A stretch of 35,865 nt of DNA from positions 1 through 35,865 of the forward strand of contig NZ_QXTJ01000001.1 of assembly GCF_003605735.1 (NCBI RefSeq), written 5' to 3'. The stretch comes from Pseudomonas sp. LS-2 (GTDB lineage: Bacteria > Pseudomonadota > Gammaproteobacteria > Pseudomonadales > Pseudomonadaceae). Below, in pieces: positions 1-6,888 of the stretch. Made by a program: the position numbers and the translations under genes. Position 1 is the first letter of the stretch. Each line of letters begins with the position of its first letter. Below the pieces are notes generated by a model. It searched no databases. It was not told the DNA's origin and worked only from the letters and a program-made list of their open reading frames with translations.

Positions 1-307
1 GTAGATCTGCGCGGGCGGAGTCAACCACCTCGGCGAGCTCGTCTTCGCCTTCATCGCCGCCTTCGTCGACATTCATCTGGGCCAGCGAATACGCCTTGTA
101 TGCCTCCTGCACACCGTCGGCTGCAGCGGCGAGGTATTCAGCGTGCTCGATCGCGTAATCCTGAGGCGTGCGCTCATCCACCACTGCGCGGACATCCTCG
201 GCAGTGGCAGCGAGAAGGGTGTCTATCTTTTTGCAGTCATCGGCGGTTACATGATCGGAAATCCATGCCAGACGCAGGAGCCGCAGCAATTCTGTTTGAT
301 CACTCAT
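1..307 (-). CDS. Hypothetical early phage protein, 3' end outside window
   Basis: An open frame on the minus strand starts at the ATG at 307 and runs off the window edge after 102 codons without a stop, so the C-terminus is missing. The start overlaps the stop of the upstream gene (ATGAGTGA, 8 nt), which suggests translational coupling in the leftward early operon. The visible part is acidic (Glu/Asp-rich toward the end, with a run of acidic residues around 80-95) and mostly helical in character. I recognise no domain and propose no function. Confidence 0.7.
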   Translation of the reverse strand, partial: MSDQTELLRLLRLAWISDHVTADDCKKIDTLLAATAEDVRAVVDERTPQDYAIEHAEYLAAAADGVQEAYKAYSLAQMNVDEGGDEGEDELAEVVDSARADL

Positions 308-911
308 CTGATTCACCCTTCGCGGCTGGAGCGGATTGGTGGGCGAGGCAACTCTCAAGAAACTCGTTTGCCTGCTCGAAGCTCTCTATCCCATTTTTCT
401 TAGCTTCGGTTCTAGCCTCCTGATGAGCCGGTCCAAAATTGTGGTCGTTCCAGACATATGCGAGCCAAAGCGTACGGCGCGCCAGGGACTGGAGCTTTCC
501 ATTGGACTCCCGCGCCTTGGCTATGTCGGATTCAAGATCGTCAACCCGCTGATCCGCCACGTTCAAGCGCTGCTGGAGTGCGGCGTTCTCGGCCTGCAGG
601 CGGGTGACGTAATCGTCGAGGTCGATTTCATTTCCGCATTTCCAGCAGCAACCGTCGCAGTTGGCGCGCTCAGACAGTGTGAAGTCGGCCTTGCAGTTCC
701 AGCATTTCAGACTTCCGCCAGCAGGCGGCACAGCGGCGTGGTGTTGGTGCTCATCGAACCGACGCTGAGCTTCCGCATCGCCTTTCAGGCAGCCACAGTG
801 GTATGGGTGCGCGGTGTAGTCGGCGTGGCAAAGCCGGTCGGGGTATGACTTCTTCTCTTCGCACCCGCGGCGCGCCGAATGTGCCTGTGGTTGTTGGCAT
901 TCCTGACTCAT
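300..911 (-). CDS. Hypothetical protein with Cys-rich zinc-ribbon-like segment and coiled coil
   Basis: 203 aa. Cysteines are clustered in the middle third (CWNC, then CDGCCWKCG around residues 69-91), as in a small zinc ribbon. A heptad-like helix follows (about residues 98-125: LQAENAALQQRL and onward). The N-terminus has further Cys and His residues. The start ATG overlaps the stop of the preceding small gene by 4 nt, and its own stop overlaps the next start, so it sits in a tight operon. A metal-binding or protein-interaction role is possible from the cysteines, but this is only inference. No known family recognised. Confidence 0.7.
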   Translation of the reverse strand: MSQECQQPQAHSARRGCEEKKSYPDRLCHADYTAHPYHCGCLKGDAEAQRRFDEHQHHAAVPPAGGSLKCWNCKADFTLSERANCDGCCWKCGNEIDLDDYVTRLQAENAALQQRLNVADQRVDDLESDIAKARESNGKLQSLARRTLWLAYVWNDHNFGPAHQEARTEAKKNGIESFEQANEFLESCLAHQSAPAAKGESDE

Positions 912-1102
912 AACTCCTCCTGAATATCCCGCTCACCGTCAGCCCGCATGGCGTCGATGGCGTATTGATGAATTTCCCGCGCCATTGCCAGCGCGGCGCT
1001 TGGTGACAAGTGGGTTTGAGGCAATCGGTGAAGGCTGATGCGATGGCTGCCATCAGTGCCAACAAAAACGGTGGCTTTGACCATTCGAACTGGTTCAGGC
1101 AT
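908..1102 (-). CDS. Hypothetical small early protein
   Basis: 64 aa from the ATG at 1102, which has a GGGA-type ribosome site about 8 nt upstream. A TTG seven codons earlier would extend it into the palindrome at 1115-1132 and is less likely. The stop overlaps the next gene's ATG (ATGA). The sequence looks like a short beta-strand region followed by a helix (ALAMAREIHQYAIDAM). No family recognised. It is the first gene after the cytosine methyltransferase in the direction of transcription, separated from it by two palindromes. Confidence 0.6.
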   Translation of the reverse strand: MPEPVRMVKATVFVGTDGSHRISLHRLPQTHLSPSAALAMAREIHQYAIDAMRADGERDIQEEL

Positions 1103-1114
1103 GGCGATATCCCT

Positions 1115-1160
1115 GTAACCCAATCAGGTTACTTTTTGAGATGTAACCTCTGGAGGTTAC
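1115..1160. repeat. Tandem pair of 18-bp palindromes, GTAACC-N6-GGTTAC
   Basis: Two perfect inverted repeats with the same arms and different 6-nt centres: GTAACC-CAATCA-GGTTAC at 1115-1132 and GTAACC-TCTGGA-GGTTAC at 1143-1160, 28 bp centre to centre. They lie in the short gap between the cytosine methyltransferase gene (ending at 1172) and the gene starting at 1102. They could be operator sites for a dimeric regulator or two RNA hairpins in the leftward transcript. Neither is followed by a strong T run in the minus direction, so simple termination is less likely. Confidence 0.75.
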
Positions 1161-1171
1161 TTTGGGGTTTG

Positions 1172-2095
1172 TCAGGCGGCGGCCATCAGCGCTTCGATCA
1201 CGTGCTGGCCAGCGAGCGGAGGAACTGCGTTGCCGGCCATGTGCATGGTCAGCTTGTGGCTCGCGGGGCGTAGCGTGTCGGCGGGGAAGGACTGGGCAGC
1301 CAAGGCCTCACTGGCGCTTAGCATTCGCATCTCGCCGCCGCGTACCAGTGCCCATCGGTCCAGCGTGGTTATGGTTCCAATCGGCCTGTTCATGTCGCGT
1401 CCGGTGAGGCCAGAGCCTTTGCCGTAGTAAGGCATGATGAACTGGTCCCCATAGCGCTCCCGGCCGTTACGGACTCGGTTGAGAGTGGCCTGTGCTCGGC
1501 CTGGCTTGTTGATCGGTGACCACTTGCCCGCGTCGAAGTCGAGGAAGCTGGTAGCCGGAACGTGCCGGAATTGGGGAAGGTTCAGCATCAGCGGCGCTCG
1601 GCTGCGGGTCAGCACCATGAACAGTCGCACCCGGTGCTGCGGTACGCCCAAGTCTGCACAGTCGACGATGTGCGGGGCTGCCTGATACCCAAGTGCCTGC
1701 ACCGCTTGCAGCCACGCCGGATAGAGCACCCAGTCGGCGAACTCAGGGACATTCTCGATCAGCGCCGCCTGCGGACGGTGGAACTCGAGAGCCGACACCG
1801 GCGCCCATGCGGTGGACCGGGAAGCATCGTGCTGTGGATTCCCAGCGCCTTTGCCTCGCGCGCGGGTGTGACCCTGGCAGCACGGAGAGGCAAGCAAGAT
1901 GTCGTGGCTTGGAACCTTGGTCCAGTCCGCCTGGTGCAGGTCTTGGCAAATGTGCTGGGTGTCTGGGTGATTCGCGCTGTGCCACTCGACCGCGACAGGC
2001 CAGTGGTTGGCCGCCCAGAGTACTTCGACACCCGCAGCGCGGGCGCCGGTAGACCATCCGCCGAGTCCGGCGAACAAATCGATTGCTGTGGTCAT
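1172..2095 (-). CDS. DNA (cytosine-5) methyltransferase, Dcm-like
   Basis: 307 aa. It transfers a methyl group from S-adenosylmethionine to C5 of cytosine in DNA. Motif I (DLFAGLGG, residues 6-13) binds SAM. Motif IV is SPCCQG (70-75) with the nucleophile at Cys72, motif VI is ENV (114-116) and motif VIII is QHRVR (153-157). C-terminal motifs IX-X are also visible (AGNAVPP near the end). The length is typical of a small phage enzyme. No restriction endonuclease is adjacent, so it is a solitary enzyme that probably protects phage DNA from host restriction. The start is supported by GAGGA about 9 nt upstream. Target sequence unknown. Confidence 0.93.
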   Translation of the reverse strand: MTTAIDLFAGLGGWSTGARAAGVEVLWAANHWPVAVEWHSANHPDTQHICQDLHQADWTKVPSHDILLASPCCQGHTRARGKGAGNPQHDASRSTAWAPVSALEFHRPQAALIENVPEFADWVLYPAWLQAVQALGYQAAPHIVDCADLGVPQHRVRLFMVLTRSRAPLMLNLPQFRHVPATSFLDFDAGKWSPINKPGRAQATLNRVRNGRERYGDQFIMPYYGKGSGLTGRDMNRPIGTITTLDRWALVRGGEMRMLSASEALAAQSFPADTLRPASHKLTMHMAGNAVPPLAGQHVIEALMAAA

Positions 2096-2142
2096 GCTGA
2101 TCCTCGCCAGTGGCGTGATTCAAAGTTGGGAAGGGGGATGTT

Positions 2143-2997
2143 TCAGGCGCGCCCGCCGAGATCCAGACCGATCTGACTTACTCGTTCGACACAGGCCGGG
2201 TTGAGCCAAATGCATTCGGTCCGGGTGGCGGTGCCCCGCGCGGCGGAAATCCGAGCCGATGTGCTGTAGCAGGTCCAGTCCGGCAACAGCTCGGCATAAA
2301 GCTCACTGGGGTAGCCGGATAGCACGACCATTCCTTCTAGATCGAGCAAAACACTGAGCAGCTTGCGGTGTTCGCCATCGTCCATTTCATGCCGGTAGTA
2401 ACGCCCGCTGGTAGCGCCCTTGTACCTGGTTTCATGCACGTATGGCGGGTCGACGTAGTGGAGAGTTGCCGCGGCGTCGTGTGCTGTGATGACCTCGATT
2501 GCGGGCCGGTTCTCGATCAGGACGCCGGTAAGCCTCTGGCCAACTTCGGCGATCGAGTCCGGATACTCTGCCCAAAGCGACTGGGCCGTGCCGTACTGCC
2601 GCTTGGTGTCGATGCGGAAACCAGTGACGCCTTTCGTGGCACCGGCGGAGCCGAAGCCCATCTGCGCCCGCATGATTGTCCGCCGTGCGCGTTCTACCGG
2701 ATCCCCTGCCGGCTCCCAGGACAATTCGAACTCTGCGCGGGAGTAGGGCGTCAGCACCAAGCGCTCAGTCAGTGCCGATCGCTTCGGCGGATCCTGCAGC
2801 ACACGGAAAAGGTTCACGATGTCGCCATCGAGGTCGTTATATACCTCGGCGTATGAACGCGGCTTCTGCATCAGCACACCGGCGGCGCCGCCGAATGATT
2901 CGACGTAGCAGGTGTGGGGCGGAAAGTGTTGTAGCACCCACGGCGCAAGTCTGAACTTGGCACCGTGGTAACGGATAACCGGTGCGGAGATGGTCAC
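2143..2997 (-). CDS. D12-class N6-adenine DNA methyltransferase
   Basis: 284 aa, predicted from a GTG start. It methylates adenine N6 in DNA using SAM. The N-terminal RYHGAKFRLAPW and FGGAAG (35-40) form the SAM-binding motif I of Dam/D12 enzymes, and the catalytic motif IV is DPPY (183-186). It sits directly upstream of the cytosine methyltransferase in the same direction (about 47 nt gap), so the two modification genes form a pair. No cognate endonuclease is seen. The start has no clear Shine-Dalgarno, and it follows a roughly 320-nt stretch without a gene on its strand, so it may have its own promoter. Confidence 0.93.
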   Translation of the reverse strand: MTISAPVIRYHGAKFRLAPWVLQHFPPHTCYVESFGGAAGVLMQKPRSYAEVYNDLDGDIVNLFRVLQDPPKRSALTERLVLTPYSRAEFELSWEPAGDPVERARRTIMRAQMGFGSAGATKGVTGFRIDTKRQYGTAQSLWAEYPDSIAEVGQRLTGVLIENRPAIEVITAHDAAATLHYVDPPYVHETRYKGATSGRYYRHEMDDGEHRKLLSVLLDLEGMVVLSGYPSELYAELLPDWTCYSTSARISAARGTATRTECIWLNPACVERVSQIGLDLGGRA

Positions 2998-3059
2998 TGT
3001 TCGATTCCATGCGGTTGGGAATGGCCTACGCTTACCTCTCCACAGGAAGGGAGAAGGTC

Positions 3060-3143
3060 ATGAGCGAAGACAGGAAAAGGGTTTTTCGGATGGCGCGGAG
3101 TGCGTCACGGCTGTGCGTCACGCAATGTGAATGTGATCGCTAA
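3060..3143 (+). CDS. Possible 27-codon small ORF
   Basis: A short frame from the ATG at 3060 has a very good ribosome site (AGGAAGGGAGAAGG just upstream) and encodes a basic peptide ending CVTQCECDR. The strong Shine-Dalgarno is the only reason to list it. The peptide matches nothing I know and may be a leader or a chance frame. Confidence 0.25.
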   Translation: MSEDRKRVFRMARSASRLCVTQCECDR

Positions 3144-3240
3144 GCTGATCATCCGGCATGCGGTCAGCGCCGCGAATAGAACTCGTGATTATCTCCTCAT
3201 GTTCGATGAACTACGCTCCCTCAGCATCCCGGCACACACA

Positions 3241-3269
3241 TTGACGCAACCACGTGCTGTGTCTACAGT
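3241..3269 (+). promoter_or_regulatory. Predicted sigma-70 promoter of the accessory gene
   Basis: TTGACG at 3241-3246 and TACAGT at 3264-3269 are separated by 17 bp, close to consensus. They lie about 48 bp upstream of the ATG at 3317. The direction is opposite to the surrounding operon. Confidence 0.6.
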
Positions 3270-3316
3270 TCGTCTCAATCAGCGCAGCCCCTGAACGAAC
3301 ATCGGAGCAAGACGAA

Positions 3317-3514
3317 ATGAGATCAAAATTTATTGCCTGTCTTGAAGCGATCATCAACCCATGGGACAGCCACGAAAAAATGGCGGCAATGAATGAAGAA
3401 TTCAAAAGACTGAATTCTCTGCCTAAAACGAATGCTTTCATGTGTGGAGTTATTCGCGATGGGAAGCAAGTTGTTTTAGTTTACGCAACTGAACCTGACC
3501 ATTCACTTAATTAG
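3317..3514 (+). CDS. Hypothetical moron-type protein
   Basis: 65 aa from the ATG at 3317, with GGAG about 11 nt upstream. It stands alone on the plus strand inside a minus-strand operon, has its own near-consensus promoter and is clearly richer in A+T than its neighbours (codons such as AAA, AAT, TTA and GTT). These are the usual marks of a moron, a gene added to a prophage and expressed independently in the lysogen. The C-terminal half has a beta-strand pattern (CGVIRDGKQVVLVYA). No domain recognised. The stop is TAG. Confidence 0.65.
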   Translation: MRSKFIACLEAIINPWDSHEKMAAMNEEFKRLNSLPKTNAFMCGVIRDGKQVVLVYATEPDHSLN

Positions 3515-3583
3515 GAAGTCACGCTTACTGAAGTCGCTTGATTGCGGCTTTGCCAGTTGCGCCATCGTTGTGATAAGGCGCCC

Positions 3584-3673
3584 TTACAGTAGACGCGCCT
3601 CCCGATCTTCCTTCGACATCTTGTCCCGGTCGCGCTTGTCCTGTTGGCGTTGTTTTGGAGTCTTCGCTGTCAT
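3584..3673 (-). CDS. Short basic early protein (29 aa)
   Basis: It starts at the ATG at 3673, overlapping the stop of the upstream frame (ATGA), and ends in TAA at 3584-3586. The peptide begins MTAKTPKQRQQDKRDRDK and is dominated by Lys, Arg, Asp and Gln, like the highly charged small proteins common in Pseudomonas phage early operons. It may be the remaining N-terminal part of a longer protein, because the next gene in this direction is the accessory gene on the opposite strand. Confidence 0.55.
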   Translation of the reverse strand: MTAKTPKQRQQDKRDRDKMSKEDREARLL

Positions 3674-4005
3674 CACGCAGCACTCCGTTCGAACTCGCCG
3701 GGCCCACAGTTCAGCAGGTCACAGACTCGGTTGATGATCCGAAGTGCGGCATCGAACACCTTCGCGTCGTCCGGCTCGCGGCTCAGTCGCTTCATGTTCG
3801 GCTGGTGTTCCAGACAGACCTTATCGACCAGACGCCAAGCCAGCTTTCTGAGCTAGTCGGCGCTGTTATGGGTGCGCAGGCTGAGAGCAAAGACCAAGGC
3901 AACATCCTCAGGCCGGTACTGGCCGCCGCTCCGGGTGTTGTAGAGCTTCTTTACCGAGGTCATCCATGAGGGAAGGCTTACGACTCCTGATGGCGTCTTT
4001 TCCAT
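3670..4005 (-). pseudogene. Early gene split by an in-frame amber codon
   Basis: From the ATG at 4005 (AAGGAG ribosome site about 7 nt upstream) the frame codes 50 residues, meets TAG at 3855-3853, then stays open for 60 more codons to TGA at 3672-3670. The second half (beginning LRKLAWRLVDK, ending LNCGPGEFERSAA) reads like normal coding sequence, and its stop overlaps the start of the next gene, as expected for a real operon gene. The simplest reading is one roughly 111-residue protein interrupted by a point mutation. Amber suppression, a sequencing error or two separate peptides are alternatives. Function unknown. Confidence 0.65.
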
Positions 4006-4080
4006 GGTCGGTCTCCTTGAGCCCGCTGGGAGGTAGGTGGTGTTGCGCCGCTCGCTTGCGACGCTGTGGCACAGATCGTT

Positions 4081-4257
4081 TCATCGGCTGGTGAGCATCT
4101 CGGCCTTGGCCTGCTCGATCTGCTTCTCCAGCTTCAGGATGGTTGCCTCGCCGCGCTCGGCGTCGGCTGGCTTCCAGTCCTTCGAAGCGGCCAGCAGCCG
4201 GTCGATGCTGTCGCGCATGTGCTGGATGTTCCAGTAGTTGGCGTTGTTGGTACTCAT
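4081..4257 (-). CDS. Small helical hypothetical protein
   Basis: 58 aa from the ATG at 4257, placed directly after the SSB stop. It is largely helical with heptad character in the C-terminal half (ATILKLEKQIEQAKAEML). It belongs to the SSB/recombination stretch of the leftward operon, which hints at but does not prove a DNA-metabolism link. A second frame beginning at 4084 overlaps its stop (ATGA) but mostly overlaps the amber-split gene, so I did not list it. Confidence 0.6.
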   Translation of the reverse strand: MSTNNANYWNIQHMRDSIDRLLAASKDWKPADAERGEATILKLEKQIEQAKAEMLTSR

Positions 4258-4259
4258 GA

Positions 4260-4751
4260 TCAGGCACCTGCGAGGTAAGGCAGTTGGCGGAAGGGGATGT
4301 CATCGTCGAAGCTGTCGAAATCAGGGCCGTTCGTGCCTTGCTGGTTCTGGGCTGGCCTGCTCTGTTGCTGGGTGCGCTGCTGTGGCTGCTGGCGGGGCTG
4401 CTGTTGCGGCGCCTGTTGGGTCTGCTGTTGCGGTGCGGAACCGGCAAACTTGATGATAATTATCCGCCCCGTCAGCTTGATGCCCTGACTGCCGTCGCTC
4501 TTGTCGAAGGTCTCTACATGAGCATCGTCGATGGTGAAGTGCAGCTGCTGGCCTTTGAGCAGGTACGGCGCCAGGGCTTCGGCCTGTTTGCCCCACAGCG
4601 TTGCGTCGACCCACTGGGTGGGACGCTTGCCGTCCTGACCTTTGCGTCCGTATTCGCAGGCCAATGGCAAGTTGCAGACGGCGTCGCCGCTGGGGGTGTA
4701 GCGCAGTTCAGCGTCGCGGCCCAAGCGGCCGATATCGGTAAGTGTTGGCAT
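4260..4751 (-). CDS. ssb: Single-stranded DNA-binding protein
   Basis: 163 aa. It coats ssDNA during phage replication and recombination. The N-terminal OB-fold shows the usual order (IGRLGRDAELRYTPSG, then WVDATLWGKQAE, then GSQGIKLTGRI). A Gln/Pro-rich linker follows (about 105-142), then the acidic tip FDDDIPF used to contact partner proteins. Unusually the tip is not terminal: about nine more residues follow it, and bacterial SSBs normally end there. It is adjacent to the Gp157 and Rad52-like genes, so it is probably their ssDNA partner. Confidence 0.92.
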   Translation of the reverse strand: MPTLTDIGRLGRDAELRYTPSGDAVCNLPLACEYGRKGQDGKRPTQWVDATLWGKQAEALAPYLLKGQQLHFTIDDAHVETFDKSDGSQGIKLTGRIIIIKFAGSAPQQQTQQAPQQQPRQQPQQRTQQQSRPAQNQQGTNGPDFDSFDDDIPFRQLPYLAGA

Positions 4752-4759
4752 GGGGGCTC

Positions 4760-5257
4760 TTACTTGATAGTGATTGAGGATTTGCCAGTTTCAGAATGAG
4801 CGCCTGGTACTTCGAGGCCGTCTTTGATCGCCTTGGCAATCATGGCCTTGTCAGGTGTGCTGGTGACTTTTGTGTTCATGTAGTCATCGGGGACGATTTT
4901 ATCGTTGTCGATCACTACGACTGGCCGACCCTTGCCCAGGCTGATGGTGAAAAGCGGGTGGCTTATCTTTGTGATGCCAGAAGCCTCCATGTTGGAGCGC
5001 AGGTACTCCTTCAGCGATTCCTTGCGGTTGGTGATGATCCGCTTCCTCTCGGTAAGCCGATCAATCTGTGACTGGATCGCCTCCAGATCACCGTCGATGT
5101 TTAGAGTCAGCATGGCAATCGCCTTGCCCTTGTCCTCAAACTCCGCCTGAATCGCGCCCATGGTGTCGTGAAGCGCGACGGCCAGGTCTTCGTCTGCGGT
5201 TTCGGCCAGTACGGCCAGTTCTTGGAATTCCTTGCTGATCTGGTAGAGAGCGGTCAT
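4760..5257 (-). CDS. Siphovirus Gp157-family protein
   Basis: 165 aa, the usual length for this family (PF05565). The N-terminal half is helical and acidic. A central basic helix (IDRLTERKRIITNRKESLKEYL) follows, and the C-terminal part is beta-rich (ISLGKGRPVVVIDND, then a VPDDYMNTK segment), which is the family's characteristic pattern. Its molecular role is not firmly established; the family was linked to phage resistance in Streptococcus thermophilus phages and is usually found next to annealing proteins and SSB, as here. The ATG overlaps the upstream stop by one base (TAATG). Confidence 0.85.
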   Translation of the reverse strand: MTALYQISKEFQELAVLAETADEDLAVALHDTMGAIQAEFEDKGKAIAMLTLNIDGDLEAIQSQIDRLTERKRIITNRKESLKEYLRSNMEASGITKISHPLFTISLGKGRPVVVIDNDKIVPDDYMNTKVTSTPDKAMIAKAIKDGLEVPGAHSETGKSSITIK

Positions 5258-5991
5258 TACGCGGCCTCCTTCTGGAATCTCGGCCTCTGCTCGTCATACT
5301 CGCGAGCGATGCGGGTTACGGCTTTGTTGTCGTTGCGCGCCGCAAGCTTTTTGACCGCCACATCGTGGATCTTCTTGAGCTCGTTGGCGGACTGGGCACC
5401 TTTCAGCAGGTCGACTACAGACTGGATATAGTCGAGTCGGGCCTGTTTCTGGCGTTCCTCCTCTTCCACTTTGTCTTCGGCCTTTTCCAGCGCGACCTCA
5501 TCACGCACCGCCTCAACGTAGGCTGCGTCGTCGAACATCCCCATGTGGATGTCGGCTGCGAAACCGAGCGGCTGGAGGCATTTGCCTATGGCGTCCGTGA
5601 GAGACTTCTTCGCGGCTTCCCAGTCGGTGATAATTTTTCCCTGCTGGAGCAACACGAAGGGGGTATGGCCGTAGTGCTGGACAGTGCACTTCTGGCCGCC
5701 CTTGCCGAGATACCAGAGCTCTATTTTCAGCGTGTGCAGCTTGGCGTTGATGCGGGGCGCGTCTGGCCATTCTTTAGTTGGCGCCTGGAGTGGCCCGCCT
5801 TCGTCGAAGCGATCCTCCAGCACTGTCCAGCCCCAGCCTTCACCGCACGGCCCGAATACTTCGGTCGCTTTGCGCATGAGGTAGGTAGGCTTGATAGCCG
5901 TACCCTTGAAGCCGCCCATGCCGGTGAAGTTATTTGTTGCGCTCGGGTCGGTCGTGTTGACCTGATCCCAAATTCTTGTGTTGTCGGACAT
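5257..5991 (-). CDS. Putative Rad52-like single-strand annealing protein
   Basis: 244 aa from the ATG at 5991, preceded by GGGAGA at good spacing; an ATG six codons earlier is less well placed. The fold cues are those of Rad52/Erf/Sak-type annealing proteins: KATEVFGPCGEGWGW near residues 40-55 resembles the Rad52 'FG..GW' core, followed by a beta segment and then KKSLTDAIGKCLQPLGFAAD, which resembles the Rad52 'TDA.K.AL..FG' motif. The C-terminal third is a charged coiled coil. Position next to Gp157 and SSB fits a phage recombinase. The assignment is by motif resemblance and is not certain. Confidence 0.7.
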   Translation of the reverse strand: MSDNTRIWDQVNTTDPSATNNFTGMGGFKGTAIKPTYLMRKATEVFGPCGEGWGWTVLEDRFDEGGPLQAPTKEWPDAPRINAKLHTLKIELWYLGKGGQKCTVQHYGHTPFVLLQQGKIITDWEAAKKSLTDAIGKCLQPLGFAADIHMGMFDDAAYVEAVRDEVALEKAEDKVEEEERQKQARLDYIQSVVDLLKGAQSANELKKIHDVAVKKLAARNDNKAVTRIAREYDEQRPRFQKEAA

Positions 5992-6051
5992 GAATGTCTC
6001 CCGCGCCATCCGTGTGCCGGGGCGCTGCGATTGAATAGGGTGGGGGTTGAA

Positions 6052-6159
6052 TCAGTGCGGTGCGTAAGCGCTGGCGATCATCCAGGCAGAGCAGAGGAGC
6101 AGGGTGAAGAAGCTGCCGCGCCAGAATGCGATGCGCTTGGCGTTCTGGTAGCGGTTCAT
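6052..6159 (-). CDS. Very small membrane protein (35 aa)
   Basis: The ATG at 6159 overlaps the upstream stop (ATGA). The peptide has a basic N-terminus (residues 1-14) and one hydrophobic segment of about 17 residues (FFTLLLCSAWMIASAYA), so it is probably a single-pass inner-membrane peptide with the N-terminus inside. It sits just upstream of the annealing-protein gene. No known family. Confidence 0.5.
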   Translation of the reverse strand: MNRYQNAKRIAFWRGSFFTLLLCSAWMIASAYAPH

Positions 6160-6473
6160 GGCGTGTGCCTTCCTTCACCGCGGCATTTCCAACACTGCGA
6201 GGTGCTTCCGTGGTACGGCCCGGATGTCGTGATGACTCCTGAGCCATGACAAGGCGCGCATGTGACCTTGGACTGCTCACGCCGAAGCGCTGCCTGAGAC
6301 TCGGCTAGCTCGCGCACCATAGGATCGGCTGGGCGAAAGGAGTGCTCGCTGATGCTTTCCGCAATCCCCGCAGCGTCTTCCGCGACCAGGTCTATCTGCT
6401 CGGCAGTAGCCGCCACGCCATGCTGCTCAAGTGATTCAGCGATCAGCTCTTTCCAGAGATCAAGACTGCTCAT
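6156..6473 (-). CDS. Hypothetical protein with DnaJ-type zinc-finger repeats
   Basis: 105 aa. The N-terminal two thirds is an acidic helical region. The C-terminus has two CxxCxGxG units (CAPCHGSG and CWKCRGEG) separated by about 15 residues, the pattern of the DnaJ Cys-rich zinc finger. Many phages carry such short proteins without a J-domain. A zinc-dependent protein or nucleic-acid contact is likely, but the target is unknown. Four-base overlaps link it to both neighbours. Confidence 0.7.
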   Translation of the reverse strand: MSSLDLWKELIAESLEQHGVAATAEQIDLVAEDAAGIAESISEHSFRPADPMVRELAESQAALRREQSKVTCAPCHGSGVITTSGPYHGSTSQCWKCRGEGRHTP

Positions 6474-6664
6474 GGCCGAACCCTCACCGCGATCCGACGC
6501 CCTTTCATGATCGGCGCCAGGCGCTGTTTCAGATCACACACCCGCATCTCGCGAGGCTTGCCGATGATCTCATTGAACGGAAGGCCGAAGCCGAGGATGG
6601 CGATTCGGCGCTCCACGTCATCGAGCTGTTCGTCGATCAGAGATTTCACGATTGGCGTACTCAT
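6470..6664 (-). CDS. Hypothetical small early protein
   Basis: 64 aa, overlapping both neighbours by 4 nt. The N-terminal half is an amphipathic helix (KSLIDEQLDDVERRIAIL) and the C-terminus is basic (KGRRIAVRVRP). I recognise no family. Tight coupling to both neighbours supports it being a real gene. Confidence 0.6.
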   Translation of the reverse strand: MSTPIVKSLIDEQLDDVERRIAILGFGLPFNEIIGKPREMRVCDLKQRLAPIMKGRRIAVRVRP

Positions 6665-6888
6665 TGGGCGGCCTCTCGCTTGATCACAGTGACATCCCAG
6701 AATTCGCCACCGCCGCCTATTTCGAACTTGCCACCGTGGTACTCGGCCTTGTCAATCAACGCCTTCATGAAGTCGCTGGTCACATCTTGGCGAGAACCTT
6801 CTGTGATTTCGGTTCCCCTGGCGTTTTCGTGCCCGGCAATTACCCGGCCAGTGAGCGCGGTAACAGCCAGTCTGATTTTCTTGCTCAT
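6661..6888 (-). CDS. Hypothetical small early protein
   Basis: 75 aa, coupled by 4-nt overlaps to both neighbours. It begins with a beta strand (KKIRLAVTALTGRVIAGH), has a helical centre (DFMKALIDKAEY) and ends in a glycine-rich loop and strand (GGGGEFWDVTVIKRE), consistent with a compact alpha/beta fold. No known domain. It resembles small unnamed proteins of other Pseudomonas phage early operons in style only. Confidence 0.6.
   Translation of the reverse strand: MSKKIRLAVTALTGRVIAGHENARGTEITEGSRQDVTSDFMKALIDKAEYHGGKFEIGGGGEFWDVTVIKREAAQ

Larger units (their letters stand above)
2998..3316. other. 319-bp gap between adenine methyltransferase and plus-strand accessory gene
   Basis: No convincing gene fills this stretch. 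It contains a 10-bp direct repeat (GTGCGTCACG at about 3099 and 3112), a possible 27-codon plus-strand frame and the promoter at 3241-3269. It separates the leftward operon's methyltransferases from the rest of the operon and is probably one flank of an insertion that carried the gene at 3317-3514. Confidence 0.5.

Noticed and set aside
3100..3294. 64-codon plus-strand frame in the gap upstream of the moron
   Set aside because: No good start or ribosome site, and it contains the direct repeat and the moron's promoter.
3908..4084. 58-codon frame beginning in an ATGA overlap after the 4081-4257 gene
   Set aside because: It lies mostly on top of the amber-split gene in another phase and becomes low-quality basic sequence. 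The ribosome site at about 4012-4017 favours the other frame.
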